From positions 1 to 64,000 of the forward strand of contig JAFZBN010000019.1 of assembly GCA_017561715.1 (NCBI GenBank): a stretch of DNA of 64,000 bases, written 5' to 3'. Shown here one piece after another: positions 8,444 to 19,371 of this stretch. Under the pieces are notes generated by a model that had not been told where the DNA came from, did no database searches, and saw only the letters and a program-made list of their open reading frames with translations. The DNA comes from Clostridiales bacterium (GTDB taxonomy: Bacteria > Bacillota > Clostridia > Saccharofermentanales > Saccharofermentanaceae). A program made the translations under genes and the position numbers. Numbering within the stretch: the first letter of the stretch is position 1; every line of letters begins with the position of its first letter.

Positions 8444-10374
8444 ATGATTTTCTGATCGAAAACTTCACAAAAGCGCCGAAGGTGAAAAAGGCGATCGCCA
8501 GCCAGATCGGTTTCTGTCTGGTTACCGCGCTAGTCGTGCTGTTTGTTGTATCTTCCATTGTTACTAATGTTTACCGTTCGGCTCTCGAATCACAGAGAAA
8601 GACCGCTTTGTCTTCCTATACGGCAAGCGTTTCCGTTTCTCTTTCCGGACAGTCTCTTGCCGATGGCATGAAACTTCCGAACGATCCTGCTTTTTACGAC
8701 TCCAATAAACAATACATCGTTAACGTATATGTGAAAGGCGGAAACTCTTTCCTGCGTGTTTATACTTCCGACCGTACTTATGATGAAGGAAAACAGTATG
8801 TGCTTTCCGGTGCGGGCGAAGAGTATATGGAATCCTTCGAGCAGCAGCAGCTGGTCGTTACTCACAGAAGCGATAATAACATCCAGTATGTGACTTCCGT
8901 GTCCCCAATCCTCGGAGCAGACGGAACGGTGGCCGGTATTGTTGAAGTAATGATCCCGCAGTCTGATTTTGTTATGACCGAAAACGGTATGTCGTTGTCA
9001 TGGCTGTTTACGATCATTTCCATTGCCGTCGCGATCGCGATCATATACGGCGAGATGAGAAGACTCTTTGATACGCTGATCACGCCGCCGGATAAGACGG
9101 TGCCGAGAGCGGTCATGTACGGTATGTCCACATTCCGACTGACATCGTTCTTCTCAAGTGTCGGCTGCGCGATGCCTTTGATCATCCTTCCTTCGTATAT
9201 GAAAGATTCTTTCGACGGAAAGATCGACAACAGTTTCCTTCTGCAGATCTGGATCGTCGCGTCCTGTATCCTCTATCTTGTAGGATTCTTCCGCTTCACG
9301 CATCTTCGTGACCTTATGATCCGAAAACTGACTTCAAGACTTGCCGTAATGGTATCCGTAGTCATGGCTTTCATTCTTCTTTTGCTGTGCGGACTCATCG
9401 ATAATGCCGTTTTGACTTTGCTGTTACTGCTTCCGATCGGCGTTCTTCTCGGTATGTCCTACCAGTTCCAGAGAGATTATCGTCTGATGGCGATGCGTTC
9501 CGGTCAGACGGAGTTTACTGAAAGAAAGATCCACCAGGTTCAGTACACAGGCGATGTGCTCGGCGTTTCCGTCGGCGCGATCATTGCCGGTATCCTGTAC
9601 GAACGTTTCGGTCTGTTTACTGTTCTTATGGCCGCTTCGTTCTTCCTGTTTGTCTACGCGATCCAGGTACTGTACTTTGTACGTCACTGTCCGCCGTCCA
9701 ATGAACCGACCGTTCGTCTTCCGAACTATTTCTACGCGCTGAAGAATTCCAAGTCAGGCACGTTTGCCTGGAGCGCGGTCTTCCCGCTGGGTGTGCAGGT
9801 GGCATTCTTCCTCGTGTTCATTCCGGACTATATCGAAAAAGTCCGTATATCCCTCGCAACTGTATCTTTCTACTATATGCTCGCAGTTGTCTGCGGTGAG
9901 ATGATCATGAAGCTTCTGATCATCTGGTTCGAGGATTTCTTCACACATAAGTCGAGGATCACGATCACGGCTGTACTCAGTTCGGTCGGCTATCTGATCT
10001 TTGCGCTTTCTCCGTCGGCAAAAGTACTTGTCATCGGTGTTACTTTCCTCGGCCTTTCTCAGGGACTGCATCAGTTCGGTTATCTGGATTACTATAAGTC
10101 ACTGATCCGACAGGATAAGCATCCGATCGCAAGAGTGATCCTGATTCGCGCGTTTACCGGCGGAATTATCGTGGGAGCGCTCTTCTTCGGAATGGCGAAC
10201 GCTTTTGAAAAAGTCCGTGTACCGCTGATCGCGTACGCGCTTATCATTCTGGTGGTTTCCTGTTCGTATCCGCTTTTGATGCTGATGGACAATTCGTCTT
10301 CACAAAAACATGCACCGAAGCGTCCTTCGCGTCCTCAACATCCGACTATGCCGGGCAGAAACGGGGAGGTGTGA
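8440..10374 (+). CDS. Fusion of an extracytoplasmic sensor domain and an MFS-type transporter
   Basis: A 644-residue protein. Residues about 20-42 and 185-203 are membrane helices that bracket an external domain with a Cache/PAS-like pattern (YIVNVYVKGGNSFLRVYTSD, then TSVSPILGADGTVAGIVEVM). After a short linker come about ten to twelve further membrane helices with the two-bundle arrangement of the major facilitator superfamily, including a GVSVGAIIAGILYERFG segment and a charged loop between the halves. The tail is basic and Pro-rich. It starts in an ATGA overlap with the preceding small sensor gene. The substrate is unknown; the sensor could gate transport or make this a signalling receptor. 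Confidence 0.7.
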   Translation: MNDFLIENFTKAPKVKKAIASQIGFCLVTALVVLFVVSSIVTNVYRSALESQRKTALSSYTASVSVSLSGQSLADGMKLPNDPAFYDSNKQYIVNVYVKGGNSFLRVYTSDRTYDEGKQYVLSGAGEEYMESFEQQQLVVTHRSDNNIQYVTSVSPILGADGTVAGIVEVMIPQSDFVMTENGMSLSWLFTIISIAVAIAIIYGEMRRLFDTLITPPDKTVPRAVMYGMSTFRLTSFFSSVGCAMPLIILPSYMKDSFDGKIDNSFLLQIWIVASCILYLVGFFRFTHLRDLMIRKLTSRLAVMVSVVMAFILLLLCGLIDNAVLTLLLLLPIGVLLGMSYQFQRDYRLMAMRSGQTEFTERKIHQVQYTGDVLGVSVGAIIAGILYERFGLFTVLMAASFFLFVYAIQVLYFVRHCPPSNEPTVRLPNYFYALKNSKSGTFAWSAVFPLGVQVAFFLVFIPDYIEKVRISLATVSFYYMLAVVCGEMIMKLLIIWFEDFFTHKSRITITAVLSSVGYLIFALSPSAKVLVIGVTFLGLSQGLHQFGYLDYYKSLIRQDKHPIARVILIRAFTGGIIVGALFFGMANAFEKVRVPLIAYALIILVVSCSYPLLMLMDNSSSQKHAPKRPSRPQHPTMPGRNGEV

Positions 10375-10378
10375 TGAT

Positions 10379-11110
10379 ATGGAAATGTGGAATGAGAAAC
10401 TGACACGTGAAAATATCGAGCAGTTCTACGATACGTACGCTGCTTTCGCATATCGTTGCGCATACAAGAATCTCCGTGATACGACGCGTGCCGAGATCGC
10501 CGTGACGGACGCCTTTATCGATACTTACCATAAGCGCGCGAAGCTTTCCGAAGAGAAGGTCATTTATTATTTCTCCGATGCGCTCCAGTACCATGTCAAT
10601 GAGCTTTCCGGAAAATATCCGGTCATCAATGACGCGGCTCCGGCGGAGAAGAGCCTGGATGAGTATACGGCTTCCACGATGAAGCATACGATCATGGAAA
10701 GGATCGATTCGCCCAGATTCCGTGTAGCCGAGTTTATGGCTTCCGCATCGGATAACAAGATCAGAAGAAATACTCCGCTTGCTGACTTCTTCCAGAATTC
10801 CGGAGTAACGGTCATGCTTTTGATCAAACTCGTTATCCTTGCGATCGTTGTCGGTATCGCGACGTTCTTCGGCGCGAAGATGCTTTTCCATGCCGATGAC
10901 TTTATTCAGACCAGGACGCAGAGAGGTACTTATAAACTCGAAGAGCATATCGTCGGGGTTCTTGATTATATTCCGGTCAACGGAAACGGTCAGGGACAGC
11001 AGGCAGGTGGCACTGAAGCATCTGTACCGGATGCTTCCGAGTCAACGGAAAGCACCCCTGAAACGACTCCGCCTGAGGGGTCGAGCGAGCCTTCTGCTAC
11101 TCAGGGATAA
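10379..11110 (+). CDS. Membrane-anchored protein with a sigma-region-2-like N-terminus
   Basis: A 243-residue protein. Residues about 11-60 read like region 2 of ECF sigma factors (QFYDTYAAFAYRCAYKNLRD, then AEIAVTDAFIDTYH), but the part after residue 60 does not look like a region 4 HTH. One membrane helix lies at about 143-168 (LIKLVILAIVVGIATFFGA), followed by a Ser/Thr/Glu/Pro-rich external tail. The ATG at 10379 follows GGGGAGGTG; an upstream in-frame ATG at 10310 would sit deep in the previous gene without a ribosome site. The last gene of the sensor/MFS operon. Role unknown; a regulator or a decayed sigma factor are both possible. Confidence 0.6.
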   Translation: MEMWNEKLTRENIEQFYDTYAAFAYRCAYKNLRDTTRAEIAVTDAFIDTYHKRAKLSEEKVIYYFSDALQYHVNELSGKYPVINDAAPAEKSLDEYTASTMKHTIMERIDSPRFRVAEFMASASDNKIRRNTPLADFFQNSGVTVMLLIKLVILAIVVGIATFFGAKMLFHADDFIQTRTQRGTYKLEEHIVGVLDYIPVNGNGQGQQAGGTEASVPDASESTESTPETTPPEGSSEPSATQG

Positions 11111-11160
11111 TAATCTATGATTTCTTACAAATAAGTAATCTTATAGGGGAGAAAGTAAAC

Positions 11161-11182
11161 TATAATACCTGCGTGGGCAGGT
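11161..11182 (+). promoter_or_regulatory. -10 box and small hairpin before the LCP gene
   Basis: A perfect TATAAT (11161-11166) has no clear -35 partner. ACCTGC-GTGG-GCAGGT directly follows at 11167-11182, a 6-bp inverted repeat at the expected transcript start, without a T-run. Confidence 0.4.
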
Positions 11183-11215
11183 TAGGAAAAGATTGGAAAA
11201 GATAAGGACACAGAA

Positions 11216-12484
11216 ATGAAAGACAGTCATAAGAATGCTCCGGTCCGCAGACCCGGATCGGCAAGCCAGCAGTTCCATGTTGAGCATATAAATGCGAAGG
11301 GAAATGTTGTATCAGCTAAAAGGATCAGAAGAAGAAAGAAGCCGTGGACATTCAGACGCGTATGTCTGCGCGTATTGCTTCCGATCATTCTCGTACTGAC
11401 TATCATCGCAGGCGGTATCTACATGGCTGCCATGAGATATAAAGATTATCTTCTGGATCAGATCGAATATATACCGAAAGATGAGAACCCTACATTCATT
11501 AATGAAGCGAGTTCGGTAGTTCATATTTCCGAATATACTTCCGAGACTAGTTTTCAGCCGATCGAAGAAGAACATATCCATAACTTCCTTCTGATCGGTA
11601 TCGACAGCCGTTCCAGAAAATACACCGAAGACGGAACGGGAAGCTTGGCGGACGTTATCATGGTCATGAGCGTTGATGACAGCGAGGGTACGATCAAACT
11701 CGTTACGATCCAGCGTGACTGCTACGCATATGTTCCGGGTCATACCAATCCGATGAAGATCAACGCGGCGATGAGTTACGGCGGACCGTATCTTCTCTCT
11801 AAAGTAGTTGAGAATCATCTGCGTATCGTTCTGGACGGATATGCCTATGTAAACTTCTATAACATGGAAAAAGTTATTGATGCTGTAGGCGGTATCGATC
11901 TCGAGGTCACAAAATCCGAAGTGTTCCACGAACCCGGCGGACTGAACTCCAACCTTCGTGAACAAAACAATCTTGTCGGAGATCCGCCTGAAAAATATGT
12001 GCTTTCGACATCCGGAATGGTGCACCTGAACGGAAGACAGGCGGTTGCCTACAGCCGTATCCGTGAGGTCGGCAATGGTGTTTACGGGAGAACCGAAAGA
12101 CAGGTAAAGGTATTAAATGAGCTGCTCAAAGAGTTCTCCAATCTGGGAACGACTTCCAAGCTGGCTGCTTTGGACGATATCCTTGAAATGGTCGCGACGG
12201 ACATCTCAAGAGATGATGTTGAGAAGTATGCGTTCGATTTCCTGCCGGAAGTTCGCAACATGAAGATCGAAACACTCGGTATTCCGATCGATGGTTATTG
12301 CCGTGAGGGCATGTTCTCTGATGTTCGTGCAAACGAGTGGAGTATCCGTCCTGATTGGAACGGCATGATCCCGATCGTACAGGAGTTCCTCTACGGAGAG
12401 ACTACTGATTTCGATAAGGTCGAGGAGATCCCGAATGCTCCAAAAGTGAAGCCTTCAGAATCATCTGACGAGGATTCCGAATAA
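11216..12484 (+). CDS. LytR-CpsA-Psr (LCP) family cell-wall glycopolymer ligase
   Basis: A 422-residue protein with a basic cytoplasmic N-terminus (RRRKKPW near 39), one membrane helix (about 46-70) and an external LCP domain (about 120-320). LCP enzymes transfer teichoic acid-like or capsular polymers from lipid carriers to peptidoglycan. Visible motifs are NFLLIGIDSRSRK, the QRDCYAYVPG arginine segment, KINAAMSYGG, NMEKVIDAVGGIDLEV and AYSRIREVGNGVYGRTERQ. The acidic tail (SSDEDSE) is not part of the domain. AAGG precedes the start. A second LCP gene lies at 56483. Confidence 0.9.
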   Translation: MKDSHKNAPVRRPGSASQQFHVEHINAKGNVVSAKRIRRRKKPWTFRRVCLRVLLPIILVLTIIAGGIYMAAMRYKDYLLDQIEYIPKDENPTFINEASSVVHISEYTSETSFQPIEEEHIHNFLLIGIDSRSRKYTEDGTGSLADVIMVMSVDDSEGTIKLVTIQRDCYAYVPGHTNPMKINAAMSYGGPYLLSKVVENHLRIVLDGYAYVNFYNMEKVIDAVGGIDLEVTKSEVFHEPGGLNSNLREQNNLVGDPPEKYVLSTSGMVHLNGRQAVAYSRIREVGNGVYGRTERQVKVLNELLKEFSNLGTTSKLAALDDILEMVATDISRDDVEKYAFDFLPEVRNMKIETLGIPIDGYCREGMFSDVRANEWSIRPDWNGMIPIVQEFLYGETTDFDKVEEIPNAPKVKPSESSDEDSE

Positions 12485-12519
12485 TTGGTACAAATTTCTG
12501 TTTTTGTCTTTCTTTGATA

Positions 12520-12547
12520 TTGACATTTTCTGACTAAATGGTATAGT
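12520..12547 (+). promoter_or_regulatory. groESL promoter
   Basis: A perfect TTGACA (12520-12525) and TATAGT (12542-12547) are 16 bases apart. The CIRCE operator begins 10 bases downstream, over the transcript start. Confidence 0.85.
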
Positions 12548-12557
12548 AGTATTTGAT

Positions 12558-12584
12558 TTAGCACTCGTGTTATTCGAGTGCTAA
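12558..12584 (+). promoter_or_regulatory. CIRCE operator (HrcA site)
   Basis: TTAGCACTC-N9-GAGTGCTAA is an exact match to the canonical CIRCE inverted repeat bound by the HrcA repressor. It lies between the -10 box and groES, so groESL is under HrcA heat-shock control. hrcA itself is not in the window. Confidence 0.98.
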
Positions 12585-12603
12585 TTAAATTTGCTGGAGG
12601 TGA

Positions 12604-14536
<1,933 letters not shown>

Positions 14537-14560
14537 TCAGTTGATTTCTGATAAAATAGA

Positions 14561-14597
14561 GAGGTCATGGCTTAATGCCATGGCCTCTGTTTTTTTG
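14561..14597 (+). terminator. groESL terminator
   Basis: GAGGTCATGGC/GCCATGGCCTC, an 11-bp stem with one mismatch-like T-G pair and a TTAAT loop, followed by TGTTTTTTT. Confidence 0.95.
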
Positions 14598-14612
14598 TAA
14601 AGGAGATCGTGT

Positions 14613-15260
14613 ATGCGATTTAATAACGACGTGTTCGTCGAAAAGCTTGTTGTTAAGCATTTGACGGCGAAAGATAAGATCTGTAGAGTCCTGTATGTCA
14701 TACTTGCCGTTCTGGCGATCCTGATCGTAAACATATTCCCGTTGTTTTTCGGTATCGGTTATCTCTTCCTGTTTACGGGAGCGATTTCTTTTGGTATCGG
14801 ATATCTCTGCTATTACAAGGTCTCCGGACTTCGTAAGGAATTTGAGTACAGTGTCGTAAATGATGAGTTCACCATCGACACGATCAAAGGAAAGAAGCGC
14901 CGTACGCAGCTTTTCTCCGGCAGTATCCGTGATTTTGAAATGGTCGCGAAACTGAAGGATGAGCGTCATCCTGTCTCTGAATTCGAAAAGCCGAACTATC
15001 TTCGTGGCAGATGTGTGTCCGGCATCAATAAAGATGAAGAGTGGTATGTGGCGACAAATATGGGAGCTCAGAAGGTGCTTTTGTATATTGAGCCGGATGA
15101 GTCGATGCTTCAGGCGTTTTTCCGTTTTAACCCGAGAAACACGATGTACCGCCCGCAGGGAAAGCCTATGGGAACCCCGATGGCCAAGCCTCAGGTAAAA
15201 GCAAAAGTTAAGTCTGAAGAGAAGCCGGAAGAGAAGAACGAAGGCGGAAAAGAGGACTAA
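14613..15260 (+). CDS. Two-helix membrane protein of unknown function
   Basis: A 215-residue protein I do not recognise. Two close membrane helices at about 26-45 and 48-67 form a hairpin (VILAVLAILIVNIFPLFFGI, then LFLFTGAISFGIGYLCYY). A cytoplasmic domain follows (about 75-165: VNDEFTIDTIKGKKRRTQLF, with an EWYVATNMGAQKVLLYIEPD segment), a pattern reminiscent of bacterial PH-like membrane proteins. The tail is Lys/Glu/Pro-rich. AAAGGAG precedes the ATG. It begins 15 bases after the groEL terminator and ends 3 bases before the thioesterase gene, so the two are co-transcribed. Confidence 0.7.
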   Translation: MRFNNDVFVEKLVVKHLTAKDKICRVLYVILAVLAILIVNIFPLFFGIGYLFLFTGAISFGIGYLCYYKVSGLRKEFEYSVVNDEFTIDTIKGKKRRTQLFSGSIRDFEMVAKLKDERHPVSEFEKPNYLRGRCVSGINKDEEWYVATNMGAQKVLLYIEPDESMLQAFFRFNPRNTMYRPQGKPMGTPMAKPQVKAKVKSEEKPEEKNEGGKED

Positions 15261-15263
15261 AGC

Positions 15264-16022
15264 ATGCAGTTTATTGAAGAAGAGAACCTTTACCGCTTTA
15301 CGATCATCGGCCCTGAGACGGATATTCACGACAGATTACATTACCATTCGTTATTTGCCATGCTGCAGGAAGCCGCCTGTTTGGACGCGGGCCGTCACGG
15401 ATTCGGTTCGGACAAGATGGATGAACTTACTGCCTGCTGGCTGATCCTTCGAATGAAGGTCGTCATGAAGAAGATCCCGAAGTGGAAAGACACGATCTAT
15501 ATCCGTACCTGGTCTCAGGGCTTTGAAAGGCTCTTTTTCAACCGTGATTTCGATATCTTCGATGAAGATAGAAACCTGATCGGTGAAGCGACATCCGTAT
15601 GGGTGATCGCGCATCAGGGCGACCATCGTCCCGTTCGTCCGCAGTCGATCCCGGGTATGGAAGTATTTGAAGCGAAGAAACCCTCTGAACGAAAAGCGGC
15701 AAAAGTGGCCTCGATCCCGGATGAGGAAAGAGAAGGACTTTCGAAACTTAAGAGGTTTGCCGACTACAGCCAGATCGACAGGAATATGCATGTAAACAAC
15801 ACCAACTACGTTGCCTGGAGTGAAGATGCCTGCTATTCCGTGATCCCGACGGAAAAGAGGATCCGTGAACTGACGATCAACTACTCTTCTGAAGTACATC
15901 CCGGCGAAGAAGTTCTGATCTTCTTTAAGGAAAATGACGGAGTGGTCCTCGTGGACGGCATCGAAGCCCAGAGCGGCCGTCATGTCTTTACTACGGAACT
16001 CATCGGAGGAGAAGACGAATAA
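15264..16022 (+). CDS. Acyl-ACP thioesterase (double hot-dog fold)
   Basis: A 252-residue enzyme of normal length for bacterial acyl-ACP thioesterases, which release free fatty acids from acyl carrier protein. The first hot-dog (about 5-125) carries DIHDRLHYHSLFAMLQEAA and TACWLILRMKVVMKKIPKW; the second (about 150-250) carries the catalytic region YSQIDRNMHVNNTNYVAW with the Asp/Asn/His set. The family is related to plant FatA/FatB and is common in anaerobic Clostridia. Chain-length preference cannot be read from sequence. Confidence 0.88.
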   Translation: MQFIEEENLYRFTIIGPETDIHDRLHYHSLFAMLQEAACLDAGRHGFGSDKMDELTACWLILRMKVVMKKIPKWKDTIYIRTWSQGFERLFFNRDFDIFDEDRNLIGEATSVWVIAHQGDHRPVRPQSIPGMEVFEAKKPSERKAAKVASIPDEEREGLSKLKRFADYSQIDRNMHVNNTNYVAWSEDACYSVIPTEKRIRELTINYSSEVHPGEEVLIFFKENDGVVLVDGIEAQSGRHVFTTELIGGEDE

Positions 16023-16037
16023 ACCTGCTAAATGGGT

Positions 16038-16066
16038 TTATCAATATGATTTTATAGGTTAAAATA
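16038..16066 (+). promoter_or_regulatory. Putative promoter of the Gld-type ABC operon
   Basis: TTTATC and TAAAAT are 17 bases apart, 30 bases before the ATPase start codon. The -35 box is weak. Confidence 0.4.
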
Positions 16067-16096
16067 TGTTCGCAAGAGTTTGCGGAGGGAAAATAC

Positions 16097-17032
16097 ATGA
16101 TTGAGATATCGAATCTTGTAAAGTTTTACGGTGATAAAAAAGCACTCGGAGGAGTGTCTTTTAAGGTGGAACAGGGTGAGATCCTCGGTTTTCTCGGGCC
16201 GAACGGCGCGGGTAAAACGACAACGATGAATATCATCACAGGCTATATTTCCGCCACAAGTGGAAAAGTCACGATCAACGGCTATGATATTCTCGAGCAG
16301 CCTGAGCTTGCGAAGAAGAATATCGGATATCTTCCCGAGCTGCCGCCGCTTTTCCTCGATATGACGGTTTTTGAGTATCTGGAATATGTCAGTGAATTGA
16401 AAAAAGTTCCGAAGGATATCCGAAAGAAGCAGATCAGCAGCGTCATGCAGATGGTCCATATCGGTAACGTTTCCGGCCGACTGATCCATAACCTTTCGAA
16501 AGGTTACCGTCAGCGTGTCGGTATCGCCCAGACACTGATCGGAAACCCCGAAGTAATTATCCTTGACGAACCGACAGTAGGTCTTGACCCGAATCAGGTC
16601 ATCGAGATCCGTAAACTGATCACCACACTTTCCAAGAATCATACGATCATATTCAGTTCCCATATCCTTTCGGAAGTACAGGCGATCTGCGATCGAGTGA
16701 TCATCATCAATAATGGTAAGATCGTGGCGGACGCGCCGACGATCGAACTGTCCGCGCAGGTCGAAGGAAACTCGCATTATCTGCTCACGGTGGAAGGTTC
16801 CATGAAGGACATTCAGATGCCGCTTCGTGCCGTTCCCGGTATCAAGTCCGTAACGGCGCTTTCCGAGAAGAAGGGACTTCTGCAGGTCGATATTTCCGCG
16901 GACGGAAATCTGGATGTGAGAAAATCCATATTCTTCGCGATGGCAAGGATCAACGTTCCGATCCTGGAGTTCCGCTCAATGGCGCCTTCGCTCGAAGATG
17001 TGTTTACAGATATTACTTCGCAGAAGAAGTGA
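16097..17032 (+). CDS. ABC transporter ATP-binding protein (Gld/ABC-2 type)
   Basis: A 311-residue ABC ATPase. Walker A GPNGAGKT is at 34-41, the signature LSKGYRQRVGIAQ near 134, Walker B VIILDEPTVGLDP near 154 and the switch His in IFSSHILSEV near 188. The last 90 residues form the extra domain of GldA-like ATPases (SVTALSEKKGLLQVDIS). GCGGAGGG precedes the start. It opens an eight-gene run and pairs with the permease, GldG-like and DUF4340 proteins that follow. The exported or extruded substrate is unknown. Confidence 0.9.
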   Translation: MIEISNLVKFYGDKKALGGVSFKVEQGEILGFLGPNGAGKTTTMNIITGYISATSGKVTINGYDILEQPELAKKNIGYLPELPPLFLDMTVFEYLEYVSELKKVPKDIRKKQISSVMQMVHIGNVSGRLIHNLSKGYRQRVGIAQTLIGNPEVIILDEPTVGLDPNQVIEIRKLITTLSKNHTIIFSSHILSEVQAICDRVIIINNGKIVADAPTIELSAQVEGNSHYLLTVEGSMKDIQMPLRAVPGIKSVTALSEKKGLLQVDISADGNLDVRKSIFFAMARINVPILEFRSMAPSLEDVFTDITSQKK

Positions 17033-17044
17033 GGAGAAGAAGAT

Positions 17045-17827
17045 ATGTTTGCAGTTTTTAAACGAGAGTTTTTATCTTATTTCCGAAATCCTGTCGGCTG
17101 GGTGGCGATCTCTCTGATCGGTCTGATCAGCGGATATTACTTTACAAAGATGCTGACCGCGACGGTCTCCAATGTTGATATCTCGCAGGAGATCGATTTC
17201 CTTAGAAGCTTTTTCATCATCCTTATTCCGATCATTACGATGCGTCTTTTCGCGGAAGAAAAGAGAAACGGAACGGATGTGCTGCTTTATACGATGCCGT
17301 TTTCCATGAAATCGGCTGTTCTGGGTAAGTTCCTCGCGGCGATCTCGCTGCAGGCGCTGATGCTCCTTTGCGTATTCTTCCATATGATCGTAACGATCGC
17401 TCTTTCCGGTTTTGTCAGCCCGGCAGCCTGGGGCGCGATTTTCGCGTATATGGTGCTTGCGGCGCTTTTCATTTCGATCGGAATGCTGACTTCGGCGATG
17501 ACCGAGAATCAGATCATGTCAGCCGTATGCTGCTTCGTTATCCTTCTTTTCCTCAATATGCTCTCTTCGATCGCGGCGTCGCTGTCCGAGATGTTTAAGT
17601 CTTTCCTTAAGTTCACACATCTCTTCGGTCTTTCCGATTCGGCGATCTATTCGGCCGGTGAGAATCTGAGGAAAGCGATCGTATGGTTTGATCCGTACGA
17701 TAAGACGAGCTGCTTCACTTCCGGTGTGTTTAAGATCGTTCCGCTCATCTTCTGCCTGAGCTTCACGTTTGTTTTCTCGTATATCACATACCGCGTTCTC
17801 GAAAAGAAACGCTGGAGTCAGAGCTGA
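17045..17827 (+). CDS. ABC-2 type permease (GldF-like)
   Basis: A 260-residue integral membrane protein with about six helices. It starts with the short amphipathic AVFKREFLSYFRNPVGW segment common to ABC-2 permeases, followed by the first helix. A MRLFAEEKRNGTDVLLYTMP segment marks the coupling region of this class. It starts 12 bases after the ATPase gene and ends 16 bases before the GldG-like gene. Confidence 0.85.
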   Translation: MFAVFKREFLSYFRNPVGWVAISLIGLISGYYFTKMLTATVSNVDISQEIDFLRSFFIILIPIITMRLFAEEKRNGTDVLLYTMPFSMKSAVLGKFLAAISLQALMLLCVFFHMIVTIALSGFVSPAAWGAIFAYMVLAALFISIGMLTSAMTENQIMSAVCCFVILLFLNMLSSIAASLSEMFKSFLKFTHLFGLSDSAIYSAGENLRKAIVWFDPYDKTSCFTSGVFKIVPLIFCLSFTFVFSYITYRVLEKKRWSQS

Positions 17828-17843
17828 GAGGGGGGATACGAAC

Positions 17844-19361
17844 ATGGCAAGAAAAACAGCAAGAGAAAGTATCCTTCAGGAAAAGACCGTCAAGTCTCCT
17901 AAGGTCAAAGTCCGTTCTGACAAGAGATTTAAGGCTTTAAAGAATGTTTCCGTTATCTCCGTCATACTGGTGATCGCGATCTGTATCGTATTTAATCTGA
18001 TCATTGAACTGACGCTCGATAAGAAACTGACATTCGATACGACATCCGTAAAACAGAACTCCATTACGGTTCTTTCCGAGAGTTATCTCAAGGAACTTGA
18101 TAAGAAAGTCGAGATCATCGGATTGTTTGACAGAAACGATACGTCGATCGAGTGGCGTGATTATTTCCTTCCGATCCTTGATGACTACGAGGCAAAAGCG
18201 GACGGAATGATCGACCTGAAGTACATCGACCCGGATGTCGATCCGTTTATCCTTACCGAGATCGACCCGACCAATGTGTATAATCTTCAGAAATACACAT
18301 ATGTCGTAAAGTGCGGCGATCTTCTCGTTTCCGTAAATCCGTACAACTGCTTCGAATACGATAATGAGATGCTGTATTACTACGGACTTTATAAGCCGGT
18401 CGGAAACCAGATCGAGAACACGTTCACCGGCTATATCCGTTATGTAACGTCCGGTCGTCCGCTTCATGCTTACTATCTGAACGGTCATGACCTTCCGAGT
18501 CATACGAATCTCGACAATATCCTTCTTTCTCTCGGAATGGTCTCGTCGGAGCTTTCGATCAACAGTGAGTCCGCGAAGATTCCGGATGACTGCGAACTTC
18601 TGATCATTCTGGAACCGAAGTCGGATATCACGATCACCGAAAAAGAGGTCATCAAGTCCTATATCGATAATTCCGGAAAGATCCTTCTGATCAGTGATTT
18701 CGATAAGGAAAACTCCGTTGTATTCTCCAATCTGAATGATGTTGCGCTTCGCATGGGCGTTACTCTGGAGCAGGGAATTATCCATGAAAATGACATCACT
18801 CGTCTTTATACCGCAAGTGATCCGTATACTTCGATCGCAAGCGTAGAAGAAAAATACGCCCAGTCGATCGGCATGCAGCTGGATCTTTATGTCGAGAACT
18901 GCCGTTACTTGAAGGTCGCTTCTGACAGACCGTCTGATGTATATGTTTCTCCGCTTGTCGTTACTTCGGGAAGTGCATCGGTCGATTTTCAGAACGCGCA
19001 GATCGACGCGGCCGTATCCGCGGGAGTGTATCCGGTCATTCTTATGAGTGTTGACGCGACCAGATCTGACGCGCCTTCCTGCATGATCACCGTCGGTACC
19101 AGTGCTTTTACCTCGGATGGATACTATTCGACAAAGACGCTGAATGATAACAATGCCTTGTACGTAAGACGAATGATCGGTGATATCTGCGAGATCTCCA
19201 TCGAGAAGACGATCCCGACGAAAACGATCCCCAGTTATGCGCTTTCCAAGCCGCTTTCATCTTCCAACGCGACGATGTGGTCCGTGATCGTAATGACGAT
19301 CATCCCGCTTGGCTGCCTGATCTGCGGCATCTACACATATCGTAAGAGACGTCATCTGTGA
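17844..19361 (+). CDS. GldG-like ABC transporter auxiliary protein
   Basis: A 505-residue protein with an N-terminal membrane helix (about 32-54), a long external region and a C-terminal helix near 475-497 (MWSVIVMTIIPLGCLICGIY) followed by a basic KRR end. The external part fits the ABC-transporter auxiliary family seen with Gld-type exporters: SITVLSESYLKELDKKVEI after the first helix, a YLNGHDLP segment and LLIILEPKSDITITEKE. The ATG at 17844 follows GAGGGGGG; an open frame extending upstream overlaps the permease without a ribosome site. Confidence 0.78.
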   Translation: MARKTARESILQEKTVKSPKVKVRSDKRFKALKNVSVISVILVIAICIVFNLIIELTLDKKLTFDTTSVKQNSITVLSESYLKELDKKVEIIGLFDRNDTSIEWRDYFLPILDDYEAKADGMIDLKYIDPDVDPFILTEIDPTNVYNLQKYTYVVKCGDLLVSVNPYNCFEYDNEMLYYYGLYKPVGNQIENTFTGYIRYVTSGRPLHAYYLNGHDLPSHTNLDNILLSLGMVSSELSINSESAKIPDDCELLIILEPKSDITITEKEVIKSYIDNSGKILLISDFDKENSVVFSNLNDVALRMGVTLEQGIIHENDITRLYTASDPYTSIASVEEKYAQSIGMQLDLYVENCRYLKVASDRPSDVYVSPLVVTSGSASVDFQNAQIDAAVSAGVYPVILMSVDATRSDAPSCMITVGTSAFTSDGYYSTKTLNDNNALYVRRMIGDICEISIEKTIPTKTIPSYALSKPLSSSNATMWSVIVMTIIPLGCLICGIYTYRKRRHL

Positions 19362-19371
19362 GGCACGACTT

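Noticed and set aside
10310..10378. Upstream extension of the sigma-like protein gene
   Set aside because: It would overlap the MFS gene by 65 bases and lacks a ribosome site; the ATG at 10379 has GGGGAGGTG.
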